From NCBI GenBank assembly GCA_017861355.1, contig JAGFXQ010000062.1:1-13067 (forward strand): a DNA stretch of 13,067 nucleotides, given 5' to 3'. Shown here piece by piece: positions 8,252 to 13,067 of the stretch. A program made the position numbers and the translations under genes. Each line of letters opens with the position of its first letter. Positions within the stretch are counted from its first letter, which is position 1. A model generated the notes under the pieces. It saw only the letters and a program-made list of their open reading frames with translations. It was not told where the DNA came from and searched no databases. Source of the DNA: Bacillota bacterium. Lineage in GTDB: Bacteria; Bacillota; Clostridia; Lachnospirales; Lachnospiraceae.

Positions 8252-8461
8252 CTCTTCATAAAATAACGTTACATACTACTGCTTACACTACTGATCGCAC
8301 CATAGGATCCGGCATGCGGGAATGCCCTTTCTATCAGTGTTTGCGGCTAGGGTAGAACGCCTCGGTACGAGGCGGTGTTCAAAATCCTACTGCCCCTGTA
8401 AATAGCGTCATAAATGACGCATTAGAATGAGTTCACACTCTGGTGTGGACTCATTTTTTTT
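8252..8461 (+). ncRNA. Candidate structured RNA or structured galE 3' UTR
   Basis: About 210 nt with no convincing reading frame but with several stems. GGCAT/ATGCC (8311-8315 with 8322-8326) is nested in ACTGAT/ATCAGT (8290-8295 with 8333-8338). A 7-bp stem (8358-8364 with 8368-8374, loop GTA) is flanked by GTAG/CTAC (8352-8355 with 8387-8390). GCGTCA/TGACGC (8405-8410 with 8415-8420) follows, then a terminator. Local GC is higher than in the surrounding AT-rich spacers. I do not recognise a known RNA family. It could be a small RNA with its own weak promoter, the 3' UTR of galE, or a decayed mobile or tRNA-like element. Confidence 0.3.
8426..8461 (+). terminator. Rho-independent terminator of the galE operon
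   Basis: A 13-bp stem (8426-8438 with 8443-8455, one G-U wobble) closes over the loop TCTG and is followed directly by a T-run to 8461. This is a textbook intrinsic terminator for + strand transcription. Read from the - strand the hairpin lacks a following T-run, so it would end lacI-family gene transcription poorly, although the convergent layout suggests some shared use. Confidence 0.9.
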
Positions 8462-8475
8462 GTTAAAGATATACA

Positions 8476-9480
8476 TTATTTTATACGTACCGAATCTCTT
8501 TCTACTATTCTACAAGGAATATAAATGCGTTGCTGCACAATGTCACTGTTTTCAATACGATAACGAAGTTGTGCATATGATTTCTCTGCAATTATCTTTG
8601 TATTGATGTCGATGGTGGTTAGCTTAGGGGTTGAGTTTTCAGCAAGATCCGTATTATCAAAACTGATAATGGATATATCTTCAGGAACTTTGATATTCTC
8701 CATATTAAGCCTCTGAATTAGAAAGTAAGCAGATCTGTCACAATGACAAACAAAAGCGGAAGGTAATACCTCAGGTAATGAAGTGTCAAGGCTATATATA
8801 CCTGTTGTAAGATTGTTATTCGCTAGTTGCCAGGAGGGATTGTAATTTAGGTTATAGGAAGCCAGAGCCTTTTGATATCCGAAGAAACGATCCGATATGT
8901 TGGAAGTTTGACTTGGAATACCGACAAAGCCGATATCGGTATGGCCTTTTTCGATCAGGTATTTTGTCGCGATACATCCGTTTAAGAAGTTATCTGCTAT
9001 TACACAATCATAGTTTAAATCAGGTTTATTGAAATCAATCAGTAGGATTGGTAAACCAAGTTCTCCAATGCTGCAGATATATTTATGCTTCATTTCTCCG
9101 GCAATAAATATCCCGTCACATTCTTTTAAGCTTGATATATTCGGTATGGTGCAATTGCTTTCATCTTCATTGTTTATTATATATAGAGTCAATACGAGAC
9201 CATCGTTATGACAAGCTTTATTTAAATAATAAAATATTGAGGTATAGAAGCTATCGCTTTCAAGAAAATAACGTTTCGGAACAATAAATGCAAGATTATT
9301 GCTTAGGGATTGATTTTTGTTTGCGATTTTTAGATATCCTAAATCTTTTGCTGTCTGGATAATCTTCTTGCGCAATTCCTCACTTACATACTGTTGATTG
9401 TTAAGAGCTTTATAAACAGTGACTTTTGAAATATTCAAGTAGTCTGCTATTGTCTGCATAGATATTTTATTGTTTTTCAA
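8476..9480 (-). CDS. LacI-family transcriptional regulator
   Basis: Predicted sugar-responsive DNA-binding regulator of the divergent DUF1861-PL8 operon and of itself. The start is taken as TTG at 9480 (334 residues), since AGGGAG lies 8-10 nt before it on the - strand; in-frame starts further upstream (ATG 9504, TTG 9534) lack a comparable site. The helix-turn-helix is MQTIADYLNIS-KVTVYKALNN (residues 8-28), followed by VSEELRKKI. The periplasmic-binding-like domain carries the usual landmarks: CDGIFIAG, IADNFLNG, KGHTDIGFVG, FFGYQKAL and ISIISFDNTD. The hinge after LGY is short and lacks the usual P-N-x-x-A-R-x-L pattern, which is uncommon. Its promoter contains one of three GTTA-NN-TAAC sites. 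The effector is unknown, probably a sugar released from the operon's polysaccharide. Confidence 0.92.
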   Translation of the reverse strand: MKNNKISMQTIADYLNISKVTVYKALNNQQYVSEELRKKIIQTAKDLGYLKIANKNQSLSNNLAFIVPKRYFLESDSFYTSIFYYLNKACHNDGLVLTLYIINNEDESNCTIPNISSLKECDGIFIAGEMKHKYICSIGELGLPILLIDFNKPDLNYDCVIADNFLNGCIATKYLIEKGHTDIGFVGIPSQTSNISDRFFGYQKALASYNLNYNPSWQLANNNLTTGIYSLDTSLPEVLPSAFVCHCDRSAYFLIQRLNMENIKVPEDISIISFDNTDLAENSTPKLTTIDINTKIIAEKSYAQLRYRIENSDIVQQRIYIPCRIVERDSVRIK

Positions 9481-9525
9481 GATGCTTTCTCTCCCTATTT
9501 TCATACTAAATTCAATTATATTTAT

Positions 9526-9554
9526 ATTATACAAGTTAGTTGACGAAAATACAA
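9526..9554 (-). promoter_or_regulatory. Probable sigma-A promoter of the lacI-family gene
   Basis: On the - strand a perfect TATAAT (9531-9526) is preceded at 17 nt by TTGTAT (9554-9549), a half-matching -35. Transcription would start near 9519, giving a leader of about 39 nt before the TTG start at 9480. The operator-like site at 9535-9544 lies inside the spacer, so bound protein would block RNA polymerase. Confidence 0.65.
9535..9544. promoter_or_regulatory. Operator-like site O1 (GTTA-GT-TGAC)
   Basis: An imperfect copy (one mismatch) of the palindrome GTTA-NN-TAAC, between the -35 and -10 of the regulator's own promoter. Read on the - strand it is GTCAACTAAC, which differs by one base from O3. 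The position suits autorepression. Confidence 0.55.
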
Positions 9555-9566
9555 TATTAATACTTT

Positions 9567-9576
9567 GTTAGCTAAC
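9567..9576. promoter_or_regulatory. Operator-like site O2 (GTTA-GC-TAAC)
   Basis: A perfect 10-bp palindrome, 32 bp centre-to-centre from O1 (about three helical turns), just upstream of the regulator gene's -35. It overlaps no core promoter element of the + strand operon, so it may act as an auxiliary site. Confidence 0.55.
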
Positions 9577-9649
9577 GATAAATCTTCATAACGAACCTTG
9601 TTGATTGTATTTCAGGAATATTACGAGCTATAATTCATAATAGAATATA

Positions 9650-9678
9650 TTGACATCTATTTGTTACGCGTATATAAT
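9650..9678 (+). promoter_or_regulatory. Consensus sigma-A promoter of the DUF1861-PL8 operon
   Basis: TTGACA at 9650-9655 and TATAAT at 9673-9678 are separated by exactly 17 bp, a full consensus on all counts. Transcription should start near 9685, leaving a leader of about 87 nt to the GTG at 9772. Such a strong promoter needs tight control, consistent with the operator palindrome at 9692-9705. Confidence 0.88.
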
Positions 9679-9691
9679 AAACATATAAATA

Positions 9692-9705
9692 ATGTTAACT
9701 AACAT
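9692..9705. promoter_or_regulatory. Operator-like site O3 (ATGTTA-AC-TAACAT)
   Basis: Two perfect 6-bp arms around a 2-bp centre, the longest and most symmetric of the three related sites. It begins about 7 nt after the predicted start of transcription, an ideal place for a repressor to stop initiation or early elongation. The divergent LacI-family protein is the obvious candidate ligand. Confidence 0.72.
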
Positions 9706-9728
9706 AGGAAACAAAACAGGAAACAAAA
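9706..9728 (+). repeat. Short tandem direct repeat in the operon leader
   Basis: AGGAAACAAAA occurs twice (9706-9716 and 9718-9728) with one C between, a 12-bp period. It follows O3 directly and precedes the ribosome site by about 30 nt. It may be a slippage duplication; no function is evident. Confidence 0.7.
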
Positions 9729-9771
9729 TTAAAAAGTGAAAATGAGTATCATATAATTTGGGAGGTTTACT

Positions 9772-10725
9772 GTGAGATTGGCAGAGCAAAGAGAATTATT
9801 TACAAAAGAAAAAAGGGTATATGAAAGTAAAAAATTAAAGTTCCTTGGTGTAGATGGATTTGATGTCTATAACTCCTCTGTACCGTTTTGGTGGAATGGC
9901 AAGCGATATATCTATGGAAGAGTTGAGAAGCGAGAAGATTGGGCAAGATCTTGGGTGAGACTATTTGAAGAAACCGATAAGGATGAATGGACCCTAGTAC
10001 AAGGTGATATGATCTACCAATTGGAAGATCCTTATATATCAATTATCAATGAGGAGCTGGTTCTTGGCGGAACCCATGTAAGGAAGCGCCAAGGAATGAT
10101 AGACACCTATTATGGATATTTTTATAAAGGAAAAGACATTCATGATTTAGTTTACTTTACTACCGGACCGGATTATATGAAAGACATCCGTCTTGTAGAA
10201 TTGAGTGATAAGAGGATCGGTGTATTCTCCAGACCAAGGAGTGAAGAAATCAGAGCACTGCATGGCAGTGAGTCAATTATTGGCTTTACAATTATTAATG
10301 ATATTAGTGAGTTAAATGCAGAAATCATTAATAATGCAATAAAAATTGACGAATTATTTGAAAAAGATGAATGGGGAGGTTGTAATCAGTGCTACCTTCT
10401 TGATAGTGGCAAGATAGGTGTAATTGGACATATGAGCTATAAAAAGACGGATGATAGCGGCCATGATATTCTGGTATATAGGAATATATCCTTTGTGTAT
10501 GATATCGAAGAGCACTTGGCTTTGGATTTGAAGATTATAGGAACAAGAAACTGCTATCCGGAAGGGCCTGCCAAACGTTCCGACTTGATTGACTGTGCAT
10601 TTACCTCAGGGATCGTAATGAGAGAAGACGGTAAAGCAGATTTATATAGCGGAATTGGGGATACGGAGGTGGGCCGTATCACTATAGATTATCCGTTTGA
10701 AGGATATGGAAAAATCATATCCTGA
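9772..10725 (+). CDS. DUF1861 / MTP-family (GT108-like) five-bladed beta-propeller protein
   Basis: A 317-residue cytoplasmic protein without signal peptide or membrane segment, starting at GTG 9772 with GGGAGG (9760-9765) 6 nt upstream. It resembles the DUF1861 family, often named MTP after the Leishmania mannosyltransferase-phosphorylases (CAZy GT108), which make and phosphorolyse beta-1,2-mannan and have a five-bladed propeller fold related in shape to GH130. Visible landmarks are YNSSVPF and GRVEKREDWARSW near the N-terminus, LEDPYIS with D86 as a candidate catalytic acid by analogy with GH130, YFTTGPDYMKDIR, FSRPR, and the C-terminal LYSGIGDTEVGRI. It is the first gene after the regulated promoter and lies upstream of a PL8 lyase gene. 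Most bacterial members are uncharacterised, so activity on a mannoside or another sugar is a hypothesis. Confidence 0.7.
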   Translation: MRLAEQRELFTKEKRVYESKKLKFLGVDGFDVYNSSVPFWWNGKRYIYGRVEKREDWARSWVRLFEETDKDEWTLVQGDMIYQLEDPYISIINEELVLGGTHVRKRQGMIDTYYGYFYKGKDIHDLVYFTTGPDYMKDIRLVELSDKRIGVFSRPRSEEIRALHGSESIIGFTIINDISELNAEIINNAIKIDELFEKDEWGGCNQCYLLDSGKIGVIGHMSYKKTDDSGHDILVYRNISFVYDIEEHLALDLKIIGTRNCYPEGPAKRSDLIDCAFTSGIVMREDGKADLYSGIGDTEVGRITIDYPFEGYGKIIS

Positions 10726-10784
10726 GCAAAGGCTGCATTTGCATTAGGCTTATAACAAGGAGGTGGAGAATTTTTACTTGCTAA

Positions 10785-10871
10785 GAAGCGTGGTCCGGCA
10801 CAGCTGATACTCACATGTGTTATGCAGAGATCCGACTAGATGACATTATGACTTCATTAGGATTAAAGTAA
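10785..10871 (+). pseudogene. Apparent C-terminal remnant of a GH130-like mannoside phosphorylase
   Basis: The frame from 10785 to the TAA at 10869-10871 reads as a 28-residue tail beginning EAWSGTADTHMCYAEI and ending TSLGLK. The pattern W/Y-x-G-x-A-D-T-x-x-x-x-A followed by a short Leu/Asp helix is the usual end of GH130-type five-bladed propeller enzymes. A stop (10782-10784) lies just before it in frame, and an orphan strong ribosome site AAGGAGGTGG stands at about 10757-10766 with no proper gene after it. A likely reading is a gene that lost its middle by deletion, keeping its ribosome site and tail. The assignment rests on a short motif seen by eye. Confidence 0.45.
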
Positions 10872-10905
10872 AATCTTGTAGCAATTATTTATAAGGAGGA
10901 GAATT

Positions 10906-13067
10906 ATGGGGAAAAGAATGAAAAGGAGAAGAGGGGTTTTCAAACCTCTTAAAAAGGTGATTGCGTTTTTATTGGCTCTTGCAATAATATTTACAACATT
11001 GTCAACAACAACGTTCGCACCCGTATCTACAGCATCTGCAGCATCTGAAGTATCAACAGCAGCTCTGTCGGATGAGGAGAGTTTGCAGATAATCAAGGAT
11101 AGGATCAAAGAAAAATTTTTAGGTAGCGATTCTTACCGAGTAGTCAGTGGATCTGACATTTTTGGGTATATATCAAAGTCAATGGAGTATGCAAATTCTA
11201 TTCAGCCAAACGGCAGCTGGTCGGATGTAAATTATGCTGATCGTACCAATAGTGCAAATGGTACTTTGTGGAGTCCATATTATGCATTATATCGTATAAC
11301 AGCAATGGCAATGGGATACAATCAGCAAGGGAATGAAGCATATCAAAATCCTGTCATAAAGGATGCGATAGAAAGAGCATTAACTTATTGGGACAGTGTT
11401 AAGCCTTCCTCCACAAACTGGTGGGAAAATGAAATCGGGCAAGCCATGTGTATGGGTGTGACAGGTATATTTATGGAAGGAATCATAAGTAAAGAGAGTC
11501 TGGATATATGTGTTAATTACAATCGGGGCCGTCTGGATACCGTTGGTGCAAATGGTGTTTGGAGAACCCAAGATTATTTATATAAAATGCTGGTACGCAA
11601 TAATTATCCTGAGATAACAAATGGAATTTCAACCCTGGCGAAAACACTCGCTGTTGATGAGACAGGAACAGCGACCGAAGCGGTTCAGGCAGATTCAAGC
11701 TTTTACTGTCATGGTGCAAAGTTATATAGTGAAGGGTATGGAATGGCTCAGTTTAACATGGTCGCAACTTGGGTCGGGTATACCAGCGGAACTAATTTTG
11801 CCTTTTCCGAAGAAGGCTTAAAGGGATTAGAATTTTACATACTGGATGGAACCAGATGGATGATCAGAGGAGAGTTTGGGCTCCTGTACCTTGGATATCG
11901 AAGGTATAATACGATTGAAGGAGTCGGTAGCTATGCAGCCGATATTCTTCCCGGGATGATGGTGATGGCACAATATGATACTGACCCGGAACGCAGAGCC
12001 AAATACCAAATGGTGGTTGATAACATAAAGGGCACATCTGCAACGAACGGGCTAGTTGGGAACAAACATTTCTGGCGGTCGGATTTTAGCTCCCATATGC
12101 GTGACAATTTCGGAATTATGACTAAAATGAGTTCAAGCCGCATTAATGGTGGAGAATACCGTTCTACTTTCCGCCCGTCTGTAGGTAACGAAATATATTG
12201 GAATGCAGCAGGTACGACAGCAATCTTTGTAAATGGACATGAGTATACGGATCTGGCTCCAGCTTTTGATTGGTCGCATTATCCAGGTACAACTGCTCCT
12301 TATGAAAAGATGCCATACTCTTTGGAATGCAGATTTAATGCAAATTCGAGCTTTGTAGGCGGAGTATCCGATGGCATGTATGGTGCATCGGTATTTACTC
12401 AGGATATGGATAGTACGGTAGCACGCAAAGGATATTTTTACTTTGATAACGAAATGGTGGCTTTAGGTTCAGGAATATCATCAACGCGTCCTGTTGAGGT
12501 TCATACCACAATTAATCAGGGAATTGCAAAGGACAATGCATCCGTTGACGGAACTCTGGTTCCAAAGGGTACAGCTCCGGTAATATATACAGATCCTAAA
12601 TGGGCTTATAATGATCAGATCGGATATGTGTTTCCTGATAACTCTAATGTCAGTGTCTCGAATATGGATCAGACAGCAAATTGGTTAAACCAACCAGCGC
12701 AAACAAAGCAGGCATTTTCGCTTTATTTTAATCATGGTATTAATTCAAATAATGCATCGTATGAGTATATTGTTGTTCCGGGAAAGACTTCAACCGAAGT
12801 GGAAGCATACTCCAATAATATCCCGGTTCAAATTTTGTCTAATACAACAAGCTTGCAGGCGGTAAGAAATGAAGGTTTAAAACAGACACAGATGATCTTT
12901 TACAATGCCGGCAGCTTAGTATATCGTACCGGTGCTACCATAACCGTAAATCAACCATGTCTGGTTATTGTTGATGAGAGTTTAGGAACACCCAAGGTGA
13001 CAGTAGCAAATCCTGATGTACCTGGCTTAGTAGTTGATGTAAAAATAATTGATCAAACTGCCGGTGA
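10906..13067 (+). CDS. Secreted family 8 polysaccharide lyase (PL8), 3' end outside window
   Basis: The open frame runs from ATG 10906 (AGGAGG at 10894-10899) to the window edge, 720 codons without a stop. A basic N-terminus and hydrophobic stretch (about residues 15-37) ending near ASA form a signal peptide. PL8 features follow in order: the aromatic patch NWWENEIG (W172/W173), candidate catalytic Asn216 in GAN, His269 and Tyr278 in CHGAKLYSEGYG with the 9-residue spacing of the family, an Arg pair 332/333, the segment KMSSSR (407-412) and Glu417, then beta-sandwich regions including SYEYIVVPG. PL8 enzymes cleave hyaluronan, chondroitin or xanthan by beta-elimination at uronic acids. Which polymer is used cannot be told here; nearby amino-sugar genes favour a glycosaminoglycan, while the mannoside-type neighbours leave xanthan-like side chains possible. 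Any C-terminal anchoring domain is beyond the window. Confidence 0.9.
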   Translation, partial: MGKRMKRRRGVFKPLKKVIAFLLALAIIFTTLSTTTFAPVSTASAASEVSTAALSDEESLQIIKDRIKEKFLGSDSYRVVSGSDIFGYISKSMEYANSIQPNGSWSDVNYADRTNSANGTLWSPYYALYRITAMAMGYNQQGNEAYQNPVIKDAIERALTYWDSVKPSSTNWWENEIGQAMCMGVTGIFMEGIISKESLDICVNYNRGRLDTVGANGVWRTQDYLYKMLVRNNYPEITNGISTLAKTLAVDETGTATEAVQADSSFYCHGAKLYSEGYGMAQFNMVATWVGYTSGTNFAFSEEGLKGLEFYILDGTRWMIRGEFGLLYLGYRRYNTIEGVGSYAADILPGMMVMAQYDTDPERRAKYQMVVDNIKGTSATNGLVGNKHFWRSDFSSHMRDNFGIMTKMSSSRINGGEYRSTFRPSVGNEIYWNAAGTTAIFVNGHEYTDLAPAFDWSHYPGTTAPYEKMPYSLECRFNANSSFVGGVSDGMYGASVFTQDMDSTVARKGYFYFDNEMVALGSGISSTRPVEVHTTINQGIAKDNASVDGTLVPKGTAPVIYTDPKWAYNDQIGYVFPDNSNVSVSNMDQTANWLNQPAQTKQAFSLYFNHGINSNNASYEYIVVPGKTSTEVEAYSNNIPVQILSNTTSLQAVRNEGLKQTQMIFYNAGSLVYRTGATITVNQPCLVIVDESLGTPKVTVANPDVPGLVVDVKIIDQTAG

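Noticed and set aside
8341..8400. Possible tRNA or T-box riboswitch (AGGGTAGAAC, GTTCAAAATCC)
   Set aside because: The T-stem does not close, no 7-bp acceptor or CCA end is seen, the anticodon-like loop has the wrong size, the key T-box UGGN is replaced by TAGA, and no synthetase or amino acid gene follows on this strand.
9605..9634. Second promoter on + strand (TTGTAT, 18 nt, TATAAT)
   Set aside because: It is a weaker match than 9650-9678 in very AT-rich DNA, and the operator layout centres on the consensus promoter.
10764..10808. Short GTG-started frame of 14 codons after the orphan ribosome site
   Set aside because: The GTG overlaps the ribosome site itself and the product has no recognisable features; it is better explained as part of a gene scar.
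1..13067. CRISPR arrays, insertion sequences, phage genes, toxin-antitoxin pairs
   Set aside because: No regular spaced repeats, transposase or integrase motifs, or small paired genes were seen on either strand.

Overview
The window looks like a catabolic accessory region of a low-to-moderate GC, Gram-positive Clostridia bacterium, most likely a gut-type Lachnospiraceae. The evidence is AT-rich spacers, strong AGGAGG-type ribosome binding sites, a lipoprotein-anchored CUT1 sugar ABC transporter and Firmicutes-style enzyme families. The genus cannot be fixed from the sequence alone.

Left block (1-8461, + strand): one apparent operon. It holds a sugar-binding lipoprotein, two ABC permeases (no ATPase gene in view, as is usual for CUT1 systems sharing an MsmK-type ATPase), a signal-less DUF4091/GH123-like beta-N-acetylgalactosaminidase candidate, a sugar-1-phosphate nucleotidyltransferase, an NahK-type N-acetylhexosamine 1-kinase and GalE. 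These join into a route: import a glycan with terminal beta-GalNAc (or a related HexNAc sugar), cleave it in the cytoplasm, phosphorylate HexNAc at C1, convert it to UDP-HexNAc, and epimerise UDP-GalNAc to UDP-GlcNAc. GalE has a small Cys where E. coli GalE has the gatekeeper Tyr, which fits N-acetylated substrates. A perfect 15-bp hairpin lies between the binding-protein gene and the permease genes.

Middle (8212-8475): a 264-nt space between convergent genes. It carries a TATAAT box, several hairpins of unknown identity and a clear intrinsic terminator; it may be a small structured RNA or a structured 3' UTR of galE.

Right block (8476-13067): a divergent LacI-family regulator (- strand) faces a + strand operon with a DUF1861/MTP (GT108-like) beta-propeller protein, an apparent GH130-like C-terminal gene remnant, and a secreted family 8 polysaccharide lyase (PL8) that runs off the window. 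Between them are a consensus sigma-A promoter and three copies of a GTTA-NN-TAAC operator-like palindrome, placed in the regulator promoter, upstream of it, and just downstream of the operon start site. The pattern suggests autoregulated repression, possibly with DNA looping.

Together the window suggests harvest of host or complex polysaccharides: an outside lyase to open a uronic-acid polymer and an inside pathway for amino sugars. The substrate of each half is inferred, and the two halves need not share one substrate.
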